Below, one piece after another: positions 8,077 through 18,500 of a stretch of 32,402 nt of DNA. Origin of the DNA: Johnsonella sp. (GTDB taxonomy: Bacteria; Bacillota; Clostridia; Lachnospirales; Lachnospiraceae); NCBI GenBank assembly GCA_030529445.1, contig JAUMWW010000020.1, positions 1 through 32,402 of the forward strand, given 5' to 3'. Positions within the stretch are counted from its first letter, which is position 1; the number at the start of each line of letters is the position of its first letter. The notes beneath the pieces were generated by a model that saw nothing but the letters and a program-made list of their open reading frames with translations, made no database searches and was not told where the DNA came from. The translations under genes were made by a program, and so were the position numbers.

Positions 8077-9267
8077 CTAATATTTCGGAGCACATAAAAC
8101 TCTTTCTTTTTTCTCTATTGCCTCCTCTACAAGAAGTTCTATTTTCTCCTTGAGATTTTCCTCCGATTTTTTTATCACTTCCAGGAGGGGCTTCGTCACC
8201 GGATGCTTCGCCACAAAAATCGTACAGCAATCTTCATAAGGCTCTATGGAAGTCTCATAGGTTCCTATTTTCTGCGCCAATTCAACGATCTCGCTCTTAT
8301 CCAGTCCGACCAGCGGGCGAAATACCGGCATATCGCAGACTTCGTTTGTCGTAACGAGGGACTGTATGGTCTGGCTCGCAACCTGCCCTATGCTCTCGCC
8401 GGTGATCAATGCCAAATCTCCTTTTTCCTTTGCTATGCTCTGCGAAATCCGCATCATATAACGCCGCATGATAATCGTGAGCTCGTCATGAGGGCAGTTT
8501 TCATAAATATAAAGCTGAATATCCGTAAAATTAATAATATGAAGATTGATCGTTCCCGCATATCTTGCCACGATGCGCGCAAGATCGATGACCTTTTGCT
8601 TTGCTCTCTCCGAAGTATAGGGCGGTGCATGAAAATAAACCGCTTCGATCTTAACCCCTCGCTTTGCGATCATATATCCCGCCACGGGCGAGTCTATGCC
8701 CCCCGACAATAAAAGCATCGCTCTTCCGTTCGTTCCTACCGGCATTCCTCCCGGTCCCGGCGTGGATGCGGAATAAATATTGATATGGTTTCTGATCTCT
8801 ATTTTTAAGAGGACATCCGGCTTATGCACATCCACCCTGATTCCCTCGAATGCTTCCAAAATCGCCTCGCCGAGCAGTGCATTGAGCTGCTCCGAGCTGA
8901 TCGGATAGCTCTTGTCCGCCCGTCTCGTATCCACCTTAAAGCTGATCTTCTTATCGGGATAAGTTCTGTCCATATAGCTGATCACCGCCGCCTTCAGGCT
9001 CTCCAAATCCTTATCCTCTATTCTGACCATAGGGCAGACGGCAACAATTCCGAATACCCGGCTCAATGTTTCCAGCACCTCTTCTTCATCATAAGCCCCG
9101 TTTGCATCCACATAGACCCTTCCGAGCTCCCTGCTTACCGAAAACTCTCCCCCGATCGGCTTTAAAGCTATCCTGATCTGCTTCATCAGGGCATCCTCAA
9201 ACTTCGATCTGTTCTTTCCCTTGACTCCTATCTCACCGTATTTAATTAAAAATGTTTTAAACTTCAT
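8077..9267 (-). CDS. thiI: tRNA 4-thiouridine synthase ThiI
   Basis: A 396-residue ThiI, which adenylates U8 of tRNA and transfers sulfur to make 4-thiouridine; the family can also feed sulfur into thiazole synthesis. The N-terminus has the ferredoxin-like domain (FLIKYGEIGVKGKNR) followed by a THUMP domain (about 60-165). The PP-loop pyrophosphatase motif LLSGGIDSPVAGYM lies near 185-198. The C-terminus ends after the EDCCTIFVAKHPVTKP block without the rhodanese domain found in enterobacterial ThiI. That short form is normal in Firmicutes, where a dedicated cysteine desulfurase supplies the sulfur. The desulfurase gene lies 60 bases upstream on the same strand, which fits this partnership. 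Confidence 0.95.
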   Translation of the reverse strand: MKFKTFLIKYGEIGVKGKNRSKFEDALMKQIRIALKPIGGEFSVSRELGRVYVDANGAYDEEEVLETLSRVFGIVAVCPMVRIEDKDLESLKAAVISYMDRTYPDKKISFKVDTRRADKSYPISSEQLNALLGEAILEAFEGIRVDVHKPDVLLKIEIRNHINIYSASTPGPGGMPVGTNGRAMLLLSGGIDSPVAGYMIAKRGVKIEAVYFHAPPYTSERAKQKVIDLARIVARYAGTINLHIINFTDIQLYIYENCPHDELTIIMRRYMMRISQSIAKEKGDLALITGESIGQVASQTIQSLVTTNEVCDMPVFRPLVGLDKSEIVELAQKIGTYETSIEPYEDCCTIFVAKHPVTKPLLEVIKKSEENLKEKIELLVEEAIEKKERVLCAPKY

Positions 9268-9327
9268 TGCTTCCTCTCATTCTTTTTCTTCTATGCATCC
9301 CCGATTCGGCATTTTTCCTCCAAAGCG

Positions 9328-10476
9328 CTATGAAAACTTCCTCAGCTTGGGCAAGAGCCGATCAAAGACCTCGACGAAATACCTTGCCTCCTCCATCGTA
9401 TTTTCCCCGCAAAAGGAAAGTCTGATTGTTGAGCCGAGCAGCTCCTGATCCAGCCCTATTCCTCTGAGGGTTCCCGAAATTCCCGGATGGTTGGATGAGC
9501 ATGCGGAACCGCTTGCGATATAAATGGAATATTCCTCCAGGGCATGGAGCAGCACCTCGCTCCTGACCCCTCTTACCGAAACGCTCAATATATGCGGAGC
9601 GCCTTCTCTTCCTCTTTGGGAATTAATGCGGATGCCCTCTTCCTTCTCGAGGTTCTCGATCAGATAGTCTTTTATCCTCAGCATTTTCTCGGTATTTTCC
9701 TCAAGCTTCTCATAAGCATCTTTTGCCGCGGCGGCAAATCCGGCGATGGAAGGAATATTGAGCGTTCCGCTCCTTAAGCCCCTTTGCTGCCCTCCCCCGT
9801 AAATCAGCGGTCTTAACTTCACCCTCGGAGAAGCGTATAAAAATCCTACCCCCTTCGGTCCGTGGAGCTTATGTGCACTTGCACTCATCAGATCGATTCC
9901 CATGCGCTTCGGGCAGATACTGTATTTTCCGTAAGCCTGAATCGCATCCGTATGAAAAAGGATCTCCGGATTATAATTATGGACAATGGAAGCGATTTCC
10001 TCGATCGGTTCCAAGGCGCCGATTTCATTATTGACAAACATCGCGGAAACTAAGATCGTATCCGCTCTCAGCTCTCTTTTCAATGTCTCCGTATCCGCTC
10101 GACCGGAGGAATCCACCGGAATAATCGAGATCTCAAAGCCCTGCTCCCTCAGATAGCCCAGAGGTTCATATACCGCGGAATGTTCGATCGAGGTACTGAT
10201 AATATGCTTTCCCGCTCTGGAATATGCGGCTGCGGTAGTGATCAGGGCCATATTATTGGATTCCGTCCCCCCTGAAGTAAATATGATCTCCTTAGGCTCC
10301 GCCTTGAGTGTCTTTGCAATGATTTCCTGGGCATTTTTCATATATCTCTCCGCTTCCACGCCCATCATATGCCTTGCGGAAGGATTGGCATAATCCTCTC
10401 GCATCGCTTTTATCATAACCTCTATTGCCGCCTCGCTCACTTTCGTAGACGCGGCATTATCAAAATACACCTTCAT
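9328..10476 (-). CDS. Cysteine desulfurase (NifS/IscS family)
   Basis: A 382-residue PLP-dependent enzyme that removes sulfur from cysteine as an enzyme-bound persulfide. It opens with YFDNAAST, typical of the family. The PLP Schiff-base lysine is Lys203 in SASAHKLHGPKG, and the persulfide cysteine is Cys326 in ASGSACSSNH. The short loop after this Cys (SGSACSS) resembles the group that includes the NifZ-type partner of ThiI in Bacillus. With thiI directly downstream, the likely job is to provide sulfur for tRNA 4-thiouridine. It lies 57 bases after rsmE in the same direction. The ribosome site is purine-rich (AAGGAAGG). Confidence 0.93.
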   Translation of the reverse strand: MKVYFDNAASTKVSEAAIEVMIKAMREDYANPSARHMMGVEAERYMKNAQEIIAKTLKAEPKEIIFTSGGTESNNMALITTAAAYSRAGKHIISTSIEHSAVYEPLGYLREQGFEISIIPVDSSGRADTETLKRELRADTILVSAMFVNNEIGALEPIEEIASIVHNYNPEILFHTDAIQAYGKYSICPKRMGIDLMSASAHKLHGPKGVGFLYASPRVKLRPLIYGGGQQRGLRSGTLNIPSIAGFAAAAKDAYEKLEENTEKMLRIKDYLIENLEKEEGIRINSQRGREGAPHILSVSVRGVRSEVLLHALEEYSIYIASGSACSSNHPGISGTLRGIGLDQELLGSTIRLSFCGENTMEEARYFVEVFDRLLPKLRKFS

Positions 10477-10533
10477 TCTTCTTTCCTTCCTTATCCAAAA
10501 AAGTATCGCGGCTTTCAGCCGCAGGAGAGTTGC

Positions 10534-11304
10534 TTAACGCCCGCTCTCCTCATTCTCTTTTCCTCTCTCCGCCTCCAGCCTGAGCATCAGATTGGAGAGG
10601 ATCACAAAACCGGCGGTTTCCGTTCTCAGGATGCGCCCCCCCAGAGTGATCGCTTCAAATCCCCTATCCTTTGCCGCTTCTATCTCTCCTTTTTCAAATC
10701 CGCCCTCCGGTCCTATAAAAACCGCTATATTCTCGTTTTTTTTGATCGAAGAAAGGAGATTTGCACTTGCCCGGATATCATCTGCAAGCTCATAAGGAAT
10801 CAGCTTCCGGTCAAAATCCTTCGCATAGCAAAGCGCGGCTTGAAAATCCATAGGCTCTTTGATCTCCGGAATAATGCTTCTTCCCGACTGTTTCGCCGCA
10901 CTCAGAGCAATCGCCCTCCATCTTTGGAGCTTCGATCGGATCTTTTTCTCATCCAGTTTTACGATCACACGTCTGCTGATAAAGGGAATGATCTCATAAA
11001 CTCCGAGCTCGACCGCTTTTTGTATGATGAGCTCCATCTTATCCGATTTGGGAAGAGCCTGAAAGAGAAAGAGTTTAGAAGGGAGTTCTTTCGGAGAAAT
11101 ATTTTCTTCCTCTATTTTAAGCAGAATCTCCTCCTCTCCTATGCTCTCTATCCTGCACAGATAATCCCAATCGCTCCCGTCGCTGATCATCAGCTCCTCT
11201 CCGGGCTTCATCCGCAAGACTCTGCTGATATGCTTATGATCCTCTCCCTCTATTCTTGCCCTGCCTTCAAAAATCTGCTCGGGTTTCACAAAAAAATGCT
11301 GCAT
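10534..11304 (-). CDS. rsmE: 16S rRNA m3U1498 methyltransferase RsmE
   Basis: A 256-residue SPOUT-class methyltransferase that makes 3-methyluridine at position 1498 of 16S rRNA using S-adenosylmethionine. The N-terminus is MQHFFVKPEQI and a PUA-like region follows. The knotted SAM-binding C-terminal part carries FIGPEGGFEKGEI and LGGRILRTETAG. I use ATG 11304 instead of the longer in-frame ATG 11346. MQHFF matches the family start, AGAGGAGAGAGG lies directly upstream, and the longer version would overlap prmA by 31 bases. The gap to prmA is 11 bases, so the two methyltransferases are co-translated. Confidence 0.95.
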   Translation of the reverse strand: MQHFFVKPEQIFEGRARIEGEDHKHISRVLRMKPGEELMISDGSDWDYLCRIESIGEEEILLKIEEENISPKELPSKLFLFQALPKSDKMELIIQKAVELGVYEIIPFISRRVIVKLDEKKIRSKLQRWRAIALSAAKQSGRSIIPEIKEPMDFQAALCYAKDFDRKLIPYELADDIRASANLLSSIKKNENIAVFIGPEGGFEKGEIEAAKDRGFEAITLGGRILRTETAGFVILSNLMLRLEAERGKENEESGR

Positions 11305-11315
11305 CCTCTCTCCTC

Positions 11316-12299
11316 TTAGGCTTTTCTCGCAACGATGCTTACCCACTCTCCGTCTCTGAGCACTTCCAATACTTCCAGTCCCGGATTGCGCTCTATCGCA
11401 GCCCTGACCTCTTCCTCCTTGCTGTCGATGATGCCGGAGGAAATGAATACTCCGCCCGGCTTCAGAAAATCCGCCACCTCTTTTTGCAGCTCTATGATAA
11501 CCGGTGCAAGAATATTTGCCGTCACAATATCATAGCGCCCCGCAAGCGCTTTTTTTACCTTCTCGTTTTTTGCAAGGATATCCATACATTCTGTTTCCAT
11601 CACTTCGGGGGCAATTCCGTTTGCCTCCATGTTTTCTCTGACGCTTTCAAATACCTGCCCGTCTATATCCGTCGCAAACACATAATCCGCTCCGAGCTTG
11701 ATCGCGGCGATCCCCAGTATGCCGCTGCCCGTTCCGATATCCAGCACCCGAAGCCTATCCTCTCCCAGTCTCTCTTTTTGGCATGCTCTTATATACTTTC
11801 TGAGTCCCCGGATACAGAGCTTCGTCGTTTCATGCCCTCCCGTTCCGAAAGCCGTTCCCGGATCGATCTCTATCATCGTATGATGGGGCATATCCTCGGG
11901 AATGCTCTCCCAGCTCGGCTTAATCAATATATCCTCGATCAGGAAGGGCTTGAAAAACTCCTTCCAGTTATTGATCCAGTCCTTATCCTCCGTCTCTTCG
12001 CAGATCAGCTCTCCCTCTCCCGTATCACAGTAGAGAGAAATCTCCTTTAAGGCAGCCTCGACCTCCTGGAGCAGCTCCTCTTTTTCTCCCTGCGCGTCCA
12101 GATAGAAGCTTATGCTCGCCTCTCCTCTGTCTTCTCCTCTCTCCGGGAGAATATCGATAAACATTCCTCTGCTCTCCTCTTCGCTCAGCGCGATATTATC
12201 CTCGATCTCTATTCCTTCTATTCCGAGCTCCGCCAAAGCCGCACTGATAAAATCCACCGCCTCCGTCTTCGTGCGCAGCGTGTACTTATTCCATTTCAT
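11316..12299 (-). CDS. prmA: Ribosomal protein L11 methyltransferase PrmA
   Basis: A 327-residue enzyme that trimethylates ribosomal protein L11. An N-terminal substrate-recognition domain (starting KWNKYTLRTKTEAVDF) precedes a Rossmann-fold methyltransferase domain with FGTGGHETT (151-159), the SAM-binding motif VLDIGTGSGILGIAA (185-199) and the NILAPVI motif (about 271). It is the first gene after a strong promoter and leads the prmA-rsmE-cysteine desulfurase-thiI operon. In many Firmicutes prmA directly follows dnaJ; here about 9 kb of other genes lie between them. Confidence 0.96.
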   Translation of the reverse strand: MKWNKYTLRTKTEAVDFISAALAELGIEGIEIEDNIALSEEESRGMFIDILPERGEDRGEASISFYLDAQGEKEELLQEVEAALKEISLYCDTGEGELICEETEDKDWINNWKEFFKPFLIEDILIKPSWESIPEDMPHHTMIEIDPGTAFGTGGHETTKLCIRGLRKYIRACQKERLGEDRLRVLDIGTGSGILGIAAIKLGADYVFATDIDGQVFESVRENMEANGIAPEVMETECMDILAKNEKVKKALAGRYDIVTANILAPVIIELQKEVADFLKPGGVFISSGIIDSKEEEVRAAIERNPGLEVLEVLRDGEWVSIVARKA

Positions 12300-12361
12300 C
12301 TTTATTCCGTCCTTTTTTCTTTCGCCTCAAATCCTCTAAAGCGCATAATATGCCTCTTATC

Positions 12362-12389
12362 ATTATATAGTTGATGGCTTTAATGTCAA
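12362..12389 (-). promoter_or_regulatory. Consensus promoter of the prmA operon
   Basis: On the minus strand TTGACA (12389-12384) and TATAAT (12367-12362) match the housekeeping consensus exactly, with 16 bases between them. Transcription should begin near 12355, giving a leader of about 55 bases before prmA. Confidence 0.85.
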
Positions 12390-12427
12390 TGCTTTATCGA
12401 AAGAGCCGCTTTCTTCGCCAAATGAAC

Positions 12428-12499
12428 GCGGAAAGCAAAAACGCTGCCGTTCCTCCCTTCTTTCCGAGGCGGTTTTGCTTTCCGCCCCGGAAAGAAGGG
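12428..12499. other. Overlapping alternative hairpins between the giant gene and prmA
   Basis: Bases 12455-12472 and 12482-12499 form an 18-bp stem with one mismatch and a nine-base loop. In addition, 12428-12440 (GCGGAAAGCAAAA) is exactly complementary to 12473-12485, which spans the loop and the start of the right arm of the first stem. The two pairings exclude each other. It lies 30 bases after the stop of the giant gene, so one form may end that transcript. Neither stem is followed by a clean T-tract. Confidence 0.6.
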
Positions 12500-12528
12500 C
12501 GATTCGACAACGTCCTTCTCTATATTTT

Positions 12529-15500
12529 TTAACGAATTTCTAAATCTTCAAAGCCTTCTTCCTCTTGGGGATTTTCCGGCTCACTCTCCTCTTTCAGCTC
12601 CTCTTTTTTAGGCTTCTGCTGCGAATTGAGCGCTTCCGGATTCACCTCCTCCGGCTTAAAGCTCTCCGGCTTTGGCGCTTCCGAACCAAAGAGCTCCGGA
12701 TTGGCTGCTTCCGGATCAAGACTCTCCGGATTCACCTCCTCCGGCTTTTCTTTTTGCAAATCTTCTGCCCCGATCTTTTCCGGTAAATCTGCGGCAGTTT
12801 CGGAAAGCTCTTCCGAGCCGATCACAATCGGAGGAATGACGATCGGTCCATCACCGCCTCCCTCGTCTTCCAGTTCCAGACGATATGCCTTGTACTTTCC
12901 GCTTCCGCTCTTTCCGAAGATAATCAGCCTGTCTCCGTATCCTATCGTCTCTTCCCCGGTCTTTGCCGGCTTATTCGGATTTCCTCCTATGATCTGCGCG
13001 GCTCCCTTATAAATTCCGCTTCTCTCCAAATCGATAAGCCCTGCCATCTCCTCTTGATTCGTCCATGCCCCGAGCACTTCCTTCACCTTTGTATTCGGTC
13101 CGAGCTTCAGGCTGCCGCTTTTTATCACATCACCCTCCAGCTTGAGCATGGACTGAAAATCAGGCTGCAAAGCCTCAAACTGCGTTTCCTCTCCCTGATC
13201 GGGGTTCGTTGTTTCAGAATCTTCCTCTGCAAGCTCTATCGTATAGATCTGCTTGGTATAGCCCATGAAATCTCTGATGATGAGACGGTCTCCCTCTGCA
13301 AGAGTCTGATTTCCGGTCTTTTTCCTTCCGAAGGGAGGAGTCATTCCGGCAGGATAGATGCCGCTCATCCTGTCCGCATCGAGATCGAACTGATTCTTCC
13401 TCAGCCAGTCCAGAAGTTCGGAGACCTTCGTTTGTTTCGTCAGCTTCTTTCCTCCGCTCTTAATCACATTCTGTTCTACCTTATAATCTCCTTCCGCCTC
13501 ATTTCCGGCTTCCGAGTTGACCGTAATATTATAGATCTGTTTTACCGTCTTATCCGGAGAGCTTACCTCGAGCTTATCCAAAGAAGCGACATAGCTCGTC
13601 TTGCTCATCTTCTTTTCCTCTCCGTCTTTTGCGAAGAGCTTATAATACTTCATCGGTTTTAAATTCGCCCTCCTGATCGTAGTGATAAACTCGATTACCG
13701 TCATGGGTCGATCCAGAGAGATCGCATAGAGCGAAGCGGACTCATCGACGCTTACTCTGATTCCCTTCTCGGGAGCGCCCTTAATCACAACAGATTTTTG
13801 TTCATCATCGGAAATCACCTTCTCTACAACGAGCGGGTATCTTGCGGTCTTCCCGTTTTCCGCGCTTACCTTAAGATAAGCATCCGCCCTGCGAAGCTTC
13901 TCTTCGGAAGCGTATTCCCTGCCCTCCTGCGTTTCGAGGGCAATGCTCTGGCTCTCATGCTCCTTCTCGATATTTTGCAGGAATTCCGAAGCACTCGTAT
14001 TTTCATTGATTTCTTTGAGATTGCCCTTGATCGTTCCTACGATCTTTCCGCCGCCGAGATCGCGGCTCTCAAAGCTATATGCCGAATTTTTGATCTTAAA
14101 CAGGAGAGAGGCATTGAGCTCGGAGGCGCTTACCCTCTCGATCAGACAGAATGCATCCTTCTGCGGGAATACCTGGATATGGGAAATGCTCTCTACATTC
14201 TCCATGAGATACGCATACATCTCGTCCAGAGAGATCTGCGCGTTCTTATCCGCATCGGCAAGTCCCTCCTGTGCTCCCTTTACAAACTCTACGGTAAACT
14301 TGCCTATCGCCTTCTTTTTGTCTTCGTAGCTGTATTCATTGGAGGAGCTTGCCACGAGAACCTTATATTCTCCGTCCGTCAGATAATTCTTATTTCCCTC
14401 CGTATTCTCAAAAAGCATTGCGGCGCTGCTGACGAAACCTTCCGCCTCCTCAGCCGCGTTCAGCCTCGGAGTCGCTCCCGAAGTCGCATCCGTAAATTCC
14501 TTTCCGATGAAGCCCCCCGCATTGCAGCAGTCCAGAATAACGACCTTCGTACCCGGGATCCGATCCAGAGCATGCTTGAGCTCGTCCACGCTAACCCAAT
14601 GCGCCGCGGAATCCTCCTCCGCGGAACGCTCCGGTATCGCATCCACCGTGCAGATATAGGAGCTGTTCCTGCTCTTGATATGATATCCGTGTCCGCTGTA
14701 ATACAGATAGGAAACGTCCTCATCCGTCGCACCTGCAAATGCCTCCGCAATCTTTGCCAGAAAGGCTTCTTTATTCAGATCCTTTTCCGTCTGGATCTTT
14801 TCGAAGCTCTTTCCCCCAAAGCTTGCCCTTTTGAATAAGGAATTCATTATTTTAATATCGTTCTCGGGACCGGCAAGATTTGCCTTCGGATTGCCGTAAT
14901 TCTGGTTTCCGATCAGCAAAGCTCTGTACTGTGTTCCGTCGCTGAAACGAATCATAAAACGCTGTTCCTGATCTCCTCTGCCAAGCACTAAAACCATGTC
15001 CCCGGTCAGGGTAGAGTCGATTACCGGCTCATACTCTCCGCCATTGCCGTCCGGCGAAAGAACCCTTGCCTTCGTCCCCTCTCCGAGTACGATGGCTGCC
15101 AGGAATCTCCGGATAGAGAGCGAGTCCTCTTTCCGAACCATGATAAAGCTCTCTCCAAATTCTCCGATCAGGCTCTCGTCAAAGCTCTGATAAAGCTTCT
15201 CCCCGTACTTTGTCTCGATATCAAAGGTATATACCGCCTCGCTGACTCCGTCCTCCGCAATAATTCTTATTTTGTCTCCCCGATAAAGCGCATCGAAAGC
15301 GCGAAGTATCTTTCCTTCTCTGCTTGCGATGATTCTCTGCCTCGGATTTTTCTTGATCACATGCTTTAAAAATCCCGCAAGCATCAGAGAGCCCGGATGG
15401 CTTCCCTCGGCACCGATGATTCTCTCTCCCTCTATGCGGTAAGTATTCTCTTTAAATGAGATTTCGGTATCCTTGCTCAGCTCTTTTTCTTTGAGCTTGA

Positions 15501-18500
15501 TATGCAGAGCTACCTTCTGGCTTCTTACATCCACCTTTGCAAAAGTATCCGTGTATTTAAAGACGAAGGTCTTGATTCCGTTCTCCGTCGAGCTGTCTTT
15601 GCCCGGATGAATCTTATCTAGATACTCCTTTGTGAAAGTGATCGTATCCTTCTCATCATCGATTCTGATATATTTCGGATTAAACACCTCCCTAAGATAA
15701 TTTCCGTTCTCATCCCGAATCACGATGATTTCGGAATTCTCGCTCTGATCACGATGTACGGGGAAGGGCTCCACATTCATATTCAGATTGCCCTTTTCAT
15801 CCTGCAGCCTTGTCCTTGAGGGATCGACACGCTCTCCCCTGGTGTTGACCACATCCTTCACGCTCAGTGTGATGCCCTCCTCCGGCGCCTGCCCCTGCGT
15901 AAAGGTCATTCCCTTTTCAAATACAAAATCCGCTCCGCTCCTGTCTCTGACTTCAAAGCTGACGCTGTCCCTCACTTCATAAATATGATGAGAGGGATCG
16001 TTGATCCTGATCTCGTAGCTTTGAGAAGTTCCGAAGTTTGCATTTCTTTCGGGACTCGCCTCATACCTCGTTGCATACAGATAGTTGAGCAGTTCCTTGG
16101 AAATTTTTATCGTATCGCTCGCATCATCCACAGAAAGCAGACGCTTATCCTGCGGCTGCCCGAAAATCAGAAAGTCCACATTGCCTTCCAGCTTCGTATC
16201 CGCGGGAGCTACCGGCTCTCCCTTCTGATTTTTTACCGCACTGAGCCTTACGCTGATCTCTTCCTCCGCATCCAGATGCGAAAAGCTCTTGGAGGAATAT
16301 TCAAAGCTCGCGCTCGAAAGATTGGAAATTTCAATCAGAATCGGCAAAGAGGATACCGTACTGAGGTTTTGATCCGGTGCGGAAATTCGGATCAGCAGTC
16401 TCTCACTTTTCTCGAGTCCGTTGATCAGCTCCTTTTTGATCCGGAGGATTCCGTCCTTGTATTCAAACTCCGACTCCGAAAGCTCTTTCTTGCCCAATAC
16501 CACGGAAAGATTCAGCTTCGGATTCTCCAGATCCCTGCCCTCATCATCACGGATCTGAGAAATCTTTACCTCAAAATCACTCTCCGCCGCAGCTCTGGGA
16601 ATAGGCTCTCCGGAAAGCGCCGTAAATACTGCGGAGCTTTTCACCCTGCCTGCATTGATTGTACTGCTCTTATCCACTCTTGCCTCGGTTTTGACAAATC
16701 CATTGGGCAGATCCACCCTCAGATCTCCTGTAATATGCAGGGTCGAGGGAAGAGTAACCACTCCGGCGCCCTCTCCGCATATATAGAGATCCTTTACCTT
16801 GATTTCCGCACTTATATTCTCCGGATCCTGACCATAGACAATATCTTTGTTTTCCTCCTTGACGATGACGAGAGATTTGTTTTTGATCAGAGAGCTCTCG
16901 GATCGGTTGATGGCGGAGGCGGTATCGAGATAAAGCCCCTTTTGTCCGATCAGCACCTGTGCGGAATCCACAACACCCGCATTGGCGTCATTTTCCGCCT
17001 TCGGACTGATCGTGTTTTCCTCTTTCAGTCTCCTGCTCAGCTGATCTGCCGAGGAATGCCATGCTCCGTTTACCTTGGATCCTTTCTGCGTGCCTCCGTA
17101 GAAACTCAAATGAATTCCGAATTCCCCCGTATTAACGGGACCGAGTCCGCCGAATCCCCCTTCGGTATAACCTGTGTTTTCATTTAATCCGTATCTGCTG
17201 ATCGTATTTCCCCTGATCAGGATATCATGCTCCTGAGGATATTCGATTACCGCAGGAGTGAGCTTGATCGCCTCTTCACCCGTTCCCGCAAAGAAATTAT
17301 TCTCGATATGCACCGCTTCTTTTTCCGAAGCATAGAGAATGATTCCTGCGGAATACAGATCGGTAAAGCGGTTATCTCTTATCATAATAAAGGAATTTTT
17401 CTTTTTGCTTCTTGCCTGACAGTCGATCGCGGCATGCGAATTGCTCGTTCCGATTCCGTTCTTCCGATTATGCCCCTCGAATGTATTCCCGATAATCTCC
17501 AGTTTTCCGGCAAAGGAATAGATTCCGACCGCCCTGTAAAGCTCGGTTTCCGTATCCTGATCCGAAAAATAAAAGCTGTTATGATCGATGCTGCAGGAAA
17601 AATCATCCCTCTCCGATTTCAGACTGATCATCGCTCCGTTTGCTCCTCTTGCTACCTTGGATGATTTGGAAATAAAACGAATGCCCGCCACCTCTTTGCA
17701 TGGATCCAATACCGCCAAAGATCCGTTATAGCGGCTGCCGGGAAGCCCGAGCGTGTATTCCGCCGCGGGCAGGATGCTCCTCGTATGAGAGCCCGAAAGC
17801 AGCATCAGTTTCTTTACGTTTTGGGTATCTCCCAGTCTTTCCTCCGAAGCCTCCTCAAGCAGATTATCTTCGGTGGAAAGATAGATTTTATTTTCCACAT
17901 CCGCCGTAATTTCTCCGCTTTCCTTTCCCAGCAGCTTATCGTTTAAGTCCACGATGAGGACCTGATCCGCAAGCTCCAAAAAATAGAGATTTTGCCTCTC
18001 CTCCTCCGTATTGAAAAGCCGGTATGCCTTCTCCTGAATCGCGGCAAGATTCTCCTCATTTGTCTTTTTGACGGAGAGGATATTGGATTTGGAATAATCC
18101 GCGACAGTCATCCATCCTTCCCTGCCTTGGTCCGGGATATCCTCCTGCTTTCCTCCCCCTTCGTTCGGATTGTTTCCGGGAAAATCATCCTGTTTTTTCT
18201 CCGGCAGCGTTCCCGGAGTCTCATCCTGAGCTTTGGGCTTTTGCAGCTCCTTCTCATCCGAAGTTCCGCTCTGTGCATCGCCCTGCGGTGTTTTTTGATC
18301 CTGCTCTTTCTCCTTTTGAGAATCCTCTTTCCTTCCTCTCCCGGATCCCGAGGAGCCTCCGTCTCCGCTTCCCGAGCTTTTTGCTCCCGCTTTTACGCTT
18401 TTTCTTAGGTTTTTCTTCGTGATATATCCCTTTCCTTCGACGAATTCCGCCTTACCCTGCTCGTTTATCCATCTTCCCTCCGCATTGACGCTGAAACCGT

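Noticed and set aside
8077-9267. Truncated ThiI (no rhodanese domain)
   Set aside because: The short form is normal for Firmicutes, and a dedicated cysteine desulfurase lies next to it.
12626-12750. Possible CRISPR-like repeats
   Set aside because: The repeats are in frame, variable in spacing and encode Pro/Glu units of a protein tail. There are no spacers of uniform length and no cas genes.
15985-17187. 400-codon plus-strand open frame within the giant gene
   Set aside because: It is exactly antisense to the giant gene, has no ribosome site or recognisable domain, and reads as a shadow caused by codon bias. The same holds for long antisense frames at 13798-14838, 13054-13662 and 17227-17664.
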